From the NCBI GenBank assembly GCA_039198765.1, contig JBCCTF010000044.1:1-24750 (forward strand): 24,750 nucleotides of DNA, read 5' to 3'. This stretch comes from Parvularcula sp039198765 (GTDB lineage: Bacteria; Pseudomonadota; Alphaproteobacteria; Caulobacterales; Parvularculaceae). The notes under the pieces were generated by a model. The model was not told where the DNA came from. It was given only the letters and a program-made list of their open reading frames with translations, and ran no database searches. Below are positions 1-5,541 of the stretch, piece after piece (positions within the stretch are counted from its first letter, which is position 1; each line of letters begins with the position of its first letter). The position numbers and the translations under genes were made by a program.

Positions 1-138
1 GAATGGTTCACGACCATCCGCCAGGCCCGCACCGTCATCGGACGATGGCTCAGACAGTACAACCAGATCCGCCCGCACCAAGCCCTGAACATGCGCCCAC
101 CCGTCCCAGAAACTCTATCAACAAATGGCCCAGAGTGA
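1..138 (+). CDS. IS3-type transposase, C-terminal fragment (cut by window edge)
   Basis: Reading from base 1 in frame gives 45 residues and a stop at 136-138. The segment contains the motif YNQIRPHQAL, typical of the last part of the integrase-core (rve_3) domain in IS3-family OrfB transposases. The 5' part lies outside the window, so it cannot be said whether the gene is intact. The stop lies only three bases before the outer end of the neighbouring IS element, so insertion of that element may have removed the downstream end of this one. It is a different transposase from the one at 171-1345. Confidence 0.7.
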   Translation, partial: EWFTTIRQARTVIGRWLRQYNQIRPHQALNMRPPVPETLSTNGPE

Positions 139-141
139 TGG

Positions 142-166
142 TGACGAGACCCCGATGGCGCAGCCA
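142..166. repeat. IS right terminal inverted repeat (orfB side)
   Basis: The sequence begins TGACGAGACCCC and ends CGCAGCCA. It matches the inward-read opposite end with TGAC, CCCC and the 8-base block CGCAGCCA conserved, allowing one single-base gap. It lies 29 bases beyond the orfB stop codon, which is typical for IS3 elements. Confidence 0.65.
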
Positions 167-170
167 CTTG

Positions 171-1073
171 TTATGTAACCATGGGACTGGTTCCGATGGA
201 AGGCTGATCTGGCCGGAGCCTCCACATGGTGGAGGCCAGATCAGCCGGGACAATCACTTCTGGGGCTGGTGGTTGGTAGCCTAAGGACGTGTGCGGACGG
301 ATGGTGTTGTAATGCTTCCGCCATCGCTCGATCAGCACCTCGGCCTCTCTCAGATCATTGAAGAGCTCCACGTTCAGCAGATCGTCGCGGAGCTTGCCAT
401 TGAAGCTCTCGTTGTAGCCATTCTCCCACGGGGAGCCTGGTTCGATGAACAAGGTCTTGGCACCGACCTTCGCGATCCAATCCCGAACGGCATGGGCAGC
501 GAACTCCGGGCCGTTGTCGGATCGGATGTGATCGGGAACGCCTCGCTGGACCATCAGGTCAGCCAGAACGGCGAGAACGCTCTGGCTGTTGAGCCGTCGC
601 GCCACGTCGATGGCCAGACATTCGCGTGTGAACTCATCAATGACGGTGAGCATCCGGAACTTCCGGCCATCGCGCGTGCGATCTTGGACGAAGTCGTAAG
701 CCCAGACGTGGTTCGGGCGCTGCGGCCGAAGCCTCACGCAGGACCCATCGTTGAGCCATAGCCTGCCGCGCTTCGGTTGCTTCTGCGGGACACGAAGGCC
801 CTCCCGTCGCCAGATCCGAGCCACACGCTTGTGATTGACGTACCAGCCATCGCGGCGAAGCAGCGCTGTGATCCGGCGATAGCCATAGCGGCCGTACTTG
901 CTGGCCAGCTCAATGATCGCCGCGGTCAAGGCATCCTCATCATCGAGCTTTTGTGGCTGCCGCCATTGGGTCGATCGATGCTGGCCCACCACCTTACAGG
1001 CTCGGCGCTCCGAGACGCCAAGCTCCGTACACGCATGCTCGATAAACTGGCGCTTGCGAGAGGGCCCTACCAG
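171..1073 (-). CDS. IS3-family transposase OrfB (catalytic part, made by -1 frameshift)
   Basis: This is the catalytic half of the transposase, about 300 residues counted from the first codon after the presumed frameshift. The HTH_21-like region (KYGRYGYRRITALLRRDGW) is followed by the rve integrase core. The DDE triad is visible: Asp in VWAYDFVQDRT, Asp in RSDNGPEF, and Glu in ENGYNESFNG with 35 residues between the last two, which is the IS3-type DD(35)E spacing. The ORF has no good start of its own. The first ATG/GTG-type start lies near 992, inside the conserved region, and the frame is open back to the slippery site at 1073-1079, so it is best read as an OrfAB fusion. The gene appears intact, so the element may be active. 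Confidence 0.9.
   Translation of the reverse strand: MVGPSRKRQFIEHACTELGVSERRACKVVGQHRSTQWRQPQKLDDEDALTAAIIELASKYGRYGYRRITALLRRDGWYVNHKRVARIWRREGLRVPQKQPKRGRLWLNDGSCVRLRPQRPNHVWAYDFVQDRTRDGRKFRMLTVIDEFTRECLAIDVARRLNSQSVLAVLADLMVQRGVPDHIRSDNGPEFAAHAVRDWIAKVGAKTLFIEPGSPWENGYNESFNGKLRDDLLNVELFNDLREAEVLIERWRKHYNTIRPHTSLGYQPPAPEVIVPADLASTMWRLRPDQPSIGTSPMVT
202..246. repeat. Long inverted repeat (hairpin) in the 3' end of orfB
   Basis: The arms GGCTGATCTGG (202-212) and CCAGATCAGCC (236-246) are perfect complements. Inside them CCTCCAC (219-225) pairs with GTGGAGG (229-235) around a 3-base loop. Only six unpaired bases (213-218) interrupt the stem on one side. The structure sits in the last codons of orfB, about 60 bases from the IS end. 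It has no T tract, so a simple terminator is not evident. It could slow ribosomes or polymerase, or be a trace of another small element. Confidence 0.6.
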
Positions 1074-1345
1074 TTTCCCGAAGCAGCTTCCTTCAGGATC
1101 GCTTTGTCCAATTCCGCATCAGCCAAGAGACGCTTCAGCCGGGCGTTCTCCTTTTCCAAGTCCTTCAGCCGTTTCGCCTGATCGACCTTCATTCCCCCGT
1201 ACTCTTTCCGCCAGCGGTAGTACGTCACCTGCGTCACCCCGAGCCGCCGAACGACCTCACCGACGCTGACGCCCTCAGCCAGCAAGACCTCCGCCTCTCG
1301 CAACTTCGAGATAATTTCCTCAGGTTTGTAGCGCTTCGCGCCCAT
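1067..1345 (-). CDS. IS3-family transposase OrfA (helix-turn-helix)
   Basis: OrfA is the DNA-binding half of the transposase, about 92 residues from the ATG at 1345, which is preceded by a GGAGAAG ribosome site. A longer reading from a TTG at 1378 is open but has no such support. The protein has the HTH_Tnp_1 pattern: KRYKPEEIISKLREAEVLL, then GVSVGEVVRRLGVTQVTYYR as the helix-turn-helix, followed by a leucine-zipper-like heptad region (LKDLEKENARLKRLLADAEL). It ends EAASGNW and stop. The slippery heptamer lies just before the stop, so some ribosomes should continue into orfB. Confidence 0.9.
   Translation of the reverse strand: MGAKRYKPEEIISKLREAEVLLAEGVSVGEVVRRLGVTQVTYYRWRKEYGGMKVDQAKRLKDLEKENARLKRLLADAELDKAILKEAASGNW
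1073..1079 (-). promoter_or_regulatory. Programmed -1 frameshift slippery heptamer GGGAAAC
   Basis: On the minus strand the orfA frame reads TCG GGA AAC TGG TAG. The heptamer G GGA AAC is a classical X XXY YYZ site. A -1 slip reads GGG AAA CTG, which enters the orfB frame without a stop and continues into the conserved transposase core. The orfA stop lies only three bases downstream of the heptamer, also typical of such sites. The frames were checked directly in the sequence. Frameshifting itself is inferred from the IS3 family mechanism. Confidence 0.8.
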
Positions 1346-1384
1346 CGCTCTTCTCCTCTGAATAAGCCATTCTTTCAATCAGAC

Positions 1385-1410
1385 TGGCTGCGTTCAAAGG
1401 GGGCAGGTCA
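1385..1410. repeat. IS left terminal inverted repeat (orfA side)
   Basis: Read inward on the minus strand from 1410 this starts TGACCTGCCCCC and reaches CGCAGCCA at 1392-1385, matching the opposite end of the element. Just outside it, 1411-1414 repeats GGTC, so a one-unit shift of the tip by a few bases is possible. Confidence 0.65.
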
Positions 1411-1932
1411 GGTCAATGGTATCAGAGTGCCGGTCGGTATACGAAATGCTCTCTAACAATGAGAAGTATTTTCCATTGACTATCGCCGCGGCGAGAATAT
1501 GGAACAATAGGAAGGTTTATTGGGACATAACATTTGGTCGATTAATATGGTATGCATCGTGAATTCTGCGTCATTTGTGAGTATCGGCCTTTCTTGACGT
1601 TCAATCGAAGGCTTCAATTACAATTCTTATAACGCACGATAGACATTGTCGCTGGGAAAGCTGGCTTTTCGACGAGCTCCGCTTTGAGCCAAGATCAGAC
1701 CCTATCGATCAAGACTCCAACGTCCGTTAATGGCGAATTTCTGCCGAACTGGCAGCGACCGTTTTGGGGCGTTTTCCGCCGTTCCCTAGCGTGCGATGAC
1801 CTTAAAGGTTGGGCGCAATCCAGTATGCTGTGCACGGACACCGACGTGTTTGCTGCCTAAGCCAACATTAGACCGGCGCCTTGTTCCAGCGCTTGATCTA
1901 CCATCGGCCACGCAAGCAAGCGAGGCCTGGCC
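1411..1932. other. Non-coding, AT-richer stretch, no gene recognised
   Basis: This segment of more than 500 bases has no ORF with a start, ribosome site and plausible codon use on either strand. Its first half (about 1411-1650) is clearly richer in A and T than the rest of the window. A short palindrome TTGACGTTCAA at 1594-1604 overlaps a -35-like TTGACG, but no matching -10 stands out. A minus-strand frame near 1720-1790 is open for a short distance only. It is best described as degenerate mobile-element DNA. Confidence 0.6.
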
Positions 1933-2349
1933 GTGACATCCCCCCCTGAGAACGATCTACGGTTTAGCCATTCAAGCCACGAAGCGTTTAACCGTCAGCT
2001 GGCTGACCGGTCGGTGCATCGGCCTGTCAGGCGGAATCAAGAACCGTTCCCCACAGCGCCTAAGATGGGCGCCGCTTTCGTTTCAGCTAGCCGAACCCCT
2101 CAAGCCAACCAGACATCACCGACGGCGCAAGGCTCAGGCTCGCAAATGGTGGGGTCTGATGCTCCTGCGCCTCGGCCTAAGCCGCCGCGATCAGTTGGCC
2201 AGGCTGTGGACCGCGGAGCTTTCAATCGGGCTTGGGCTCGTGAGCAGTTTGAATGGGCGAAGCGGAACCGAGTGCCTCGGGCGCAAGTGCCTGGACGCTC
2301 GCTTTCTCCTGCTCGCCAGAGGCCCGCTGCGCCTGCGATGTCTCGATAG
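1933..2349 (+). CDS. Hypothetical protein, proline/serine/arginine-rich
   Basis: The family is not recognised. The ORF starts at a GTG with a GAGG ribosome-site-like sequence seven bases upstream and encodes 138 residues. The middle (about residues 50-90) is rich in Pro, Ser, Gln and Ala and looks disordered. A more ordered patch near the C-terminus reads FNRAWAREQFEWAKRNRVPR and could form a basic amphipathic helix. There is no signal peptide or membrane segment. It lies between the IS element and the recombinase operon on the same strand, with a likely promoter between it and the operon, so it is probably a separate unit. Codon use is only moderately biased, so a chance ORF remains possible. 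Confidence 0.4.
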   Translation: MTSPPENDLRFSHSSHEAFNRQLADRSVHRPVRRNQEPFPTAPKMGAAFVSASRTPQANQTSPTAQGSGSQMVGSDAPAPRPKPPRSVGQAVDRGAFNRAWAREQFEWAKRNRVPRAQVPGRSLSPARQRPAAPAMSR

Positions 2350-2375
2350 CACCGCATCCTCCATTACTCAGTATA

Positions 2376-2387
2376 GGAACATATTCC
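2376..2387. promoter_or_regulatory. Palindromic operator-like site next to the recombinase promoter
   Basis: GGAACATATTCC is a near-perfect palindrome, with five of six positions paired around the centre. It directly adjoins the -35-like TTGACT at 2388. A repressor bound here would block polymerase. No regulator gene is visible in the window to assign to it. Confidence 0.35.
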
Positions 2388-2416
2388 TTGACTTTTTCGA
2401 CATTACACCGTAGGCT
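2388..2416 (+). promoter_or_regulatory. Sigma-70-like promoter for the recombinase operon or a short RNA
   Basis: TTGACT (2388-2393) matches the -35 consensus at five of six positions and is followed by a 17-base spacer and a weaker TAGGCT (-10, 2411-2416). Transcription would start near 2423, just upstream of the hairpin at 2428. Confidence 0.5.
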
Positions 2417-2427
2417 GACTATTCATG

Positions 2428-2486
2428 AAAGGCGACTTTCGCGCCCGCTGTCCTGGCAGCGGCTCCGCGTGGTCGCCTTTTTTCTT
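2428..2486 (+). terminator. Strong hairpin with T tract in the leader of the recombinase operon
   Basis: Nested complementary blocks form one long stem: AAAGGCGAC (2428-2436) with GTCGCCTTT (2472-2480), CGCG (2440-2443) with CGCG (2466-2469), and CCGCTG (2445-2450) with CAGCGG (2457-2462) around TCCTGG. The stem runs directly into a T-rich tail (2478-2487), the hallmark of an intrinsic terminator. It sits between the promoter-like site at 2388 and the ATG at 2510. It could end a short RNA of about 60 bases, act as an attenuator for the operon, or terminate upstream transcription. Confidence 0.7.
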
Positions 2487-2509
2487 TGGACCAACGAAAG
2501 GAGAAAGAC

Positions 2510-2941
2510 ATGGACCAAGATAATGAGCGGGGGAATGCCCCCATCCATACTGAGCGCGACGGTGGCCTCAAGGCCTCCATCTGGGAGAATGAAGGCGAGA
2601 ACGGACCGTTCTACTCGGTGAAGCTCGCTAAGACGTACACGGATCGTGATGGGAACTTGCGCGATACGAGCAGCTTCACTGGGACGGAGCTTCTGCAGAT
2701 CGCTGAAGTGGTCCGTGCTGCCTATCACAAGACCAACGAGTTCCGCCGCGAGCGCATGCGCAGCCAAGATCAAGACCGCGATGGCGGGCAAGAGCTGGAT
2801 GACAGCGAGCGGGCACCCCGCCAAGCTCGAAGAGCCGCGAGAAACGGGGCTGAGCGCTCAGGCGGCGGTGCTCGAAGGAGTCCTGTGCCGCGGCGTGAAG
2901 CCCCTGGGCTCAGCGAAACGTTCCCTGGATTGAGCAGGTAG
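2510..2941 (+). CDS. Small conserved protein of recombinase-linked mobile DNA
   Basis: This is the first gene of the recombinase operon. The ATG at 2510 is chosen because AAAGGAG lies about seven bases upstream. An in-frame TTG at 2486 lies in the terminator tail and is unlikely. The N-terminal 75 residues contain GGLKASIWENEGENGPFYSV, then YTDRDGNLRDTSSFTGTELL and a helix around EVVRAAYHKTNEFRR. This resembles small uncharacterised proteins that I recall beside recombinases and plasmid genes in Proteobacteria; their function is not known to me. From about residue 90 the frame turns into an Arg/Gly/Pro-rich tail with poorer codon bias. Another frame looks more gene-like there, so the true C-terminus may be shorter or frameshifted. 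Confidence 0.7.
   Translation: MDQDNERGNAPIHTERDGGLKASIWENEGENGPFYSVKLAKTYTDRDGNLRDTSSFTGTELLQIAEVVRAAYHKTNEFRRERMRSQDQDRDGGQELDDSERAPRQARRAARNGAERSGGGARRSPVPRREAPGLSETFPGLSR
2781..2933 (+). CDS. Possible small overlapping gene (about 50 codons)
   Basis: Within the 3' third of the preceding gene a different frame runs from ATG 2781 (alternative ATG 2799) to TGA at 2931-2933. Counting by eye from 2799, about 75% of its codons end in G or C, against about 57% in the frame of the 2510 gene over the same region. The product (MTASGHPAKLEEPRETGLSA, then a helix-like segment with AAVLEGVL) looks like a compact ordered peptide rather than the Arg/Gly-rich tail in the other frame. It shares its frame with the next gene at 2952 but is separated from it by a stop. 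No good ribosome site is seen. Either it is a real overlapping gene, or a frameshift has split an ancestral ORF. Confidence 0.35.
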   Translation: MAGKSWMTASGHPAKLEEPRETGLSAQAAVLEGVLCRGVKPLGSAKRSLD

Positions 2942-2951
2942 GAGGTGCACC

Positions 2952-3299
2952 GTGGCTGAACCTTCCGCCGACCTAGGTCCGGCATTGACTCAACTGCCGC
3001 CCGCCGAGGTCCAACCTCGGCGGGCGCTTTGTCTCAACGTCGAGGCGTATCTGGAACGCCTGCGCGATGAAGACTGGGCCCTGAATGAGGAGCAACGCAC
3101 CGATGTGATCAAAGCGCTGTGGCAGATGCTCGTCCCCTTCGCCGAGATGGGCTTCGCCATCCATCCCGTCCAACAAATCTGTGGACAGAGTGATGATGAG
3201 CGAGAGCCGATCGATGTTGACGCTGCTGAGGTGGTAGACTCGAATGATGGCGACATGCGCAGCGCGTTTGTGGCCGCATCAAGGAAGGGGGAAGCATGA
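2952..3299 (+). CDS. Small conserved protein upstream of serine recombinase
   Basis: This GTG-start gene encodes 115 residues and has an excellent ribosome site (GGAGGTG at 2941-2947). The core, LNVEAYLERLRDEDWALNEE then a helix ending VPFAEMGFAIHPVQQ, resembles small helical proteins that I recall next to large serine recombinases in Alphaproteobacteria. I do not know a characterised function. It has no signal peptide, metal-binding cluster or obvious DNA-binding motif. Its stop overlaps the recombinase start (ATGA, 3296-3299), so the two are probably translationally coupled and the protein may assist or control the recombinase. Confidence 0.75.
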   Translation: MAEPSADLGPALTQLPPAEVQPRRALCLNVEAYLERLRDEDWALNEEQRTDVIKALWQMLVPFAEMGFAIHPVQQICGQSDDEREPIDVDAAEVVDSNDGDMRSAFVAASRKGEA

Positions 3300-5017
3300 G
3301 CATCACAGACATCGAGACCACGCTTGAAACCAAGGCAGTGGTCTACACACGGATCAGTTCGGTAGCGCAGCAGAAAAAAGGCCATGGCCTCGCCAGCCAA
3401 GAAACCCGTTGCCGGGAGTTTGCGGACATCAAAGGCTACAGCGTGGTGGATGTCTTCACTGACAGCGCCGTGTCCGGCGGCTTGATTGATCGTCCGGGTA
3501 TGTCGGCGATGCTGAAGTATCTGAGATCCAAACGCCGTGCTGGTCCCTTCGTGGTCCTTATCGACGATATCAGTCGGATTGCGCGGGATGTGCGGGCGCA
3601 CCTCACCTTGCGGGACGCCATTCGCGACGTGGGTGCGAACCTGGAAAGCCCTAGCCTCGAGTTTGGTGAGGATTCCGACAGTGTACTGATCGAAAACGTC
3701 CTCGCCTCGGTCTCTCAGCATCACCGCCAGAAGAATGCCGAGCAAACACGCAACCGCATGCGCGCCCGCATGATGGGCGGCTATTGGCCGTTCCGGAGTG
3801 TCCTAGGCTACGAGATGCGCAAGGTCCCTGGCCGCGGGAGCATGCTCTTTCGTGACGAACCGATCGCGTCGATTATTGAGGAAGCCCTGACCGGAATGGC
3901 CACGGGCCGCTTTCGCAGTCAGGCCGAGGTGAAGCGCTTCCTTGAAAGCCAACCCGCCTTTCCGAAGAACCGCTATGGTCAGGTCACGGATGAAGCGGCG
4001 AACCGTGTTCTGACGAGGGTGCTCTATGCGGGCATGCTGGAGAGTGAGGGCTGGGATGTGCCTTTCAGGAAAGGCTTCCATCCTGCGCTCATCACCTATG
4101 AGCAATTCCTCACCATCCAAGAGCGCCTCAAAGAAGGCACGTATGCCGCAGCGCGCGCTGATCTGTCAGCGGACTTTCCCCTCCGCGGCGCCGTCGCTTG
4201 CGGTGAATGCGGAAACCCGCTCACAGCGTCTTGGTCAAAGAGCAAAACGGGCAAGCGTCATCCCTACTATATGTGCTTCAAAAAGGGCTGCGGGTCCTAC
4301 CGCAAATCCATCCGTCGTCAGAACATCGAAGACGACTTCGAGACGCTTCTGGCGACAGTTTCGCCAACGAAAGAACTCGTCAGCCTGGCGCGGACCATGT
4401 TCCGGGACATCTGGGACCAACTGGACGCCCAAAGCACCGACCAGCGCAAAAGCCTCCAAGCTTCCATGACCGAGACCAGCCGCAAAGTGGACGACCTCGT
4501 CGAACGCCTGATGGAAACGACAGCCCCGTCCGTCGCCAAAGCTTACGAACGCAAGATCGCTGAGCTTGAAAAGAAGAAGGCCCTCGCAGCCGAAAAGCTG
4601 GCGAATCTGGGCAAACTGAAGCGCAGCTTCGACGAAGTGTTCGAACTCGCCATGGCCTACCTCGCAAACCCTTCAAAACTCTGGGCTTCCGGCAAAACCG
4701 AAGACCGCCAAACCGTCCTCAGGCTCACTTTTGGAGCGCCTCTGGAGTACACGCGAAATGGAGGGTTTCGAACCCCAGAATTATCGTTGCTGTTCAAAGC
4801 CTTAGGAGGATTGGAAATGCCAAGTTTTAGGGTGGCGGAGAGAGAGGGATTCGAACCCTCGGTACGGTTGCCCGCACAACGGTTTTCGAGACCGCCCCGT
4901 TCGACCACTCCGGCACCTCTCCGCGGGGACGGCGGGTATCGCCGAACGCGTAGGCAAAAGCAAGAGGTCCTGAGGCCAGATTTAACGCGGTTTCTGTGCT
5001 GCACGCGGGCAGCCTAG
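3296..5017 (+). CDS. Large serine recombinase (site-specific integrase)
   Basis: The resolvase-type catalytic domain begins near residue 14 (VVYTRISSVAQ, catalytic Ser at residue 21 or 22) and contains VLIDDISRIARDV and DSVLIENVLASVSQHHRQKNAEQTRNR. The Recombinase domain follows (GGYWPFRSVLGYEM onward). A zinc ribbon has Cys302, Cys305, Cys327 and Cys332, then a coiled coil at roughly 370-450. Enzymes of this family integrate and excise mobile elements through a covalent serine-DNA bond. The ORF is 573 residues, but codons 513-543 are antisense to a tRNA-Ser gene and the rest runs into host-like DNA, so the last 60 residues are probably not ancestral. The family-like part ends with a motif resembling GGFRTPELSLLFKAL. 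The start codon overlaps the previous gene. Confidence 0.92.
   Translation: MSITDIETTLETKAVVYTRISSVAQQKKGHGLASQETRCREFADIKGYSVVDVFTDSAVSGGLIDRPGMSAMLKYLRSKRRAGPFVVLIDDISRIARDVRAHLTLRDAIRDVGANLESPSLEFGEDSDSVLIENVLASVSQHHRQKNAEQTRNRMRARMMGGYWPFRSVLGYEMRKVPGRGSMLFRDEPIASIIEEALTGMATGRFRSQAEVKRFLESQPAFPKNRYGQVTDEAANRVLTRVLYAGMLESEGWDVPFRKGFHPALITYEQFLTIQERLKEGTYAAARADLSADFPLRGAVACGECGNPLTASWSKSKTGKRHPYYMCFKKGCGSYRKSIRRQNIEDDFETLLATVSPTKELVSLARTMFRDIWDQLDAQSTDQRKSLQASMTETSRKVDDLVERLMETTAPSVAKAYERKIAELEKKKALAAEKLANLGKLKRSFDEVFELAMAYLANPSKLWASGKTEDRQTVLRLTFGAPLEYTRNGGFRTPELSLLFKALGGLEMPSFRVAEREGFEPSVRLPAQRFSRPPRSTTPAPLRGDGGYRRTRRQKQEVLRPDLTRFLCCTRAA
4833..4922 (-). tRNA. tRNA-Ser(CGA)
   Basis: On the minus strand a 90-base tRNA runs from GGAGAGG to GCCA. 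The 7-bp acceptor pairs GGAGAGG with TCTCTCC (one G-U at position 7). The T arm is GAGGG, TTCGAAT, CCCTC. The anticodon stem GCGGT/ACCGT closes the loop CTCGAAA, giving anticodon CGA, which reads UCG serine codons. A long variable arm typical of serine tRNAs is present and CCA is encoded. The whole gene lies antisense inside the 3' end of the recombinase ORF. Its 3' end faces the mobile element, as expected if it is the integration target, in which case the element must have rebuilt the 3' portion. Confidence 0.95.
4935..4963 (-). promoter_or_regulatory. Likely promoter of tRNA-Ser
   Basis: On the minus strand TTGCTT (4963-4958) is separated by exactly 17 bases from GATACC (4940-4935). Transcription would begin near 4928, about six bases before the tRNA. 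The -35 is good and the -10 is weak. It lies on the chromosomal side of the tRNA, so integration would not remove it. Confidence 0.5.
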
Positions 5018-5057
5018 GGCCCTTGGCGCTGAGCGGCTTTGCCCCTATCACTGGCGT

Positions 5058-5525
5058 ATGTTTCGTGTGTTCCTCGCCCCGATTAGTCTCCTGCTCTTGG
5101 CCGCATGCGCCTCATCTGGGACTTATGGCCCCGCGTCAGGGGGCGGTTTTGGCTATACGCAACAAGCCATTGAGGACAACAGATACCGCGTCACCTTCAA
5201 AGCGCGCGATGCGTCAGAGGCAGAAGATGGCGCTCTTCGTCGGGCTGCGGAGATCACGGTTGAGCAAGGATTTGACCACTTCACGGTGGTGAGCCGAGAC
5301 CTCGCCCGCGAGCAGCGGGGCCCCAACTCATCCGTCGGCATCGGCGGAGGGTCCATCGGCCGGCGCAGCGGCGTTGGCGTTGGTGTCAGCGTCCCGCTGG
5401 GCGGAACGAACGAAACTGTCACGGCGCGGCTTGAAATTGTCATGGGCCGCGGCGAGAAGCCCGAAGGCCCGCGGAGCTACCGTGCACGCGGCATTCTCTC
5501 CAACCTCGGCGCTAGCGCCGAATAA
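5058..5525 (+). CDS. Lipoprotein of the CC0125/CC1285-like family
   Basis: The 155-residue precursor has a clear lipoprotein signal, MFRVFLAPISLLLLAAC, with Cys17 as the lipidation site, so the product should be anchored in the outer or inner membrane facing the periplasm. The mature part begins with a Gly/Ser-rich linker. It then has the segment GYTQQAIEDNRYRVTFKARD followed by a helix (AEDGALRRAAEITVEQGF) and FTVVSRD, a pattern I associate with CC0125/CC1285 lipoproteins of Caulobacter relatives; no biochemical role is known to me. A glycine-rich stretch near residues 95-115 precedes a final beta segment. It ends 16 bases before zwf and may be co-transcribed, though a metabolic link is not evident. 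The ribosome site is weak. Confidence 0.75.
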   Translation: MFRVFLAPISLLLLAACASSGTYGPASGGGFGYTQQAIEDNRYRVTFKARDASEAEDGALRRAAEITVEQGFDHFTVVSRDLAREQRGPNSSVGIGGGSIGRRSGVGVGVSVPLGGTNETVTARLEIVMGRGEKPEGPRSYRARGILSNLGASAE

Positions 5526-5541
5526 CGGAAACGCAACATCG

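Larger units (their letters stand above)
142..1410 (-). mobile_element. IS3-family insertion sequence (IS407-like), about 1269 bp
   Basis: The element carries orfA and orfB on the minus strand in the usual IS3 arrangement, bounded by imperfect inverted repeats. The orfA-proximal end (read inward from 1410) starts TGACCTGCCCCC. The other end (read inward from 142) starts TGACGAGACCCC. Both then share CGCAGCCA at almost the same distance from the tip (159-166 and 1385-1392). Length and layout fit the IS407 group. The expected 3-4 bp target duplication is not clear: the flanks are ATGG on the left and GGTC on the right. Either the ends are off by a base or two, or one flank was rearranged after insertion. 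Confidence 0.85.
1..4870. mobile_element. Right part of an integrated genetic element ending at tRNA-Ser
   Basis: This stretch differs from the metabolic genes to its right. It holds a transposase fragment, a complete IS3-family element, AT-richer non-coding DNA, an orphan ORF, two small recombinase-linked genes and a large serine recombinase whose end abuts the 3' end of a tRNA-Ser gene. Integrases that use tRNA targets commonly lie next to the tRNA 3' end, so the right boundary should fall inside the 3' part of the tRNA, around 4833-4870. No second copy of the tRNA 3' segment was seen in 1-3000, so the left boundary is probably outside the window. The exact right boundary is an inference. 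Confidence 0.5.

Noticed and set aside
291..761. A 156-codon plus-strand ORF across the transposase
   Set aside because: It is antisense to the transposase catalytic core, whose motifs are clearly on the minus strand; the plus-strand product has no recognisable features.
2990..3745. A 251-codon minus-strand ORF opposite the recombinase start
   Set aside because: It is antisense to the small accessory gene and the recombinase catalytic domain, both with good ribosome sites and family motifs.
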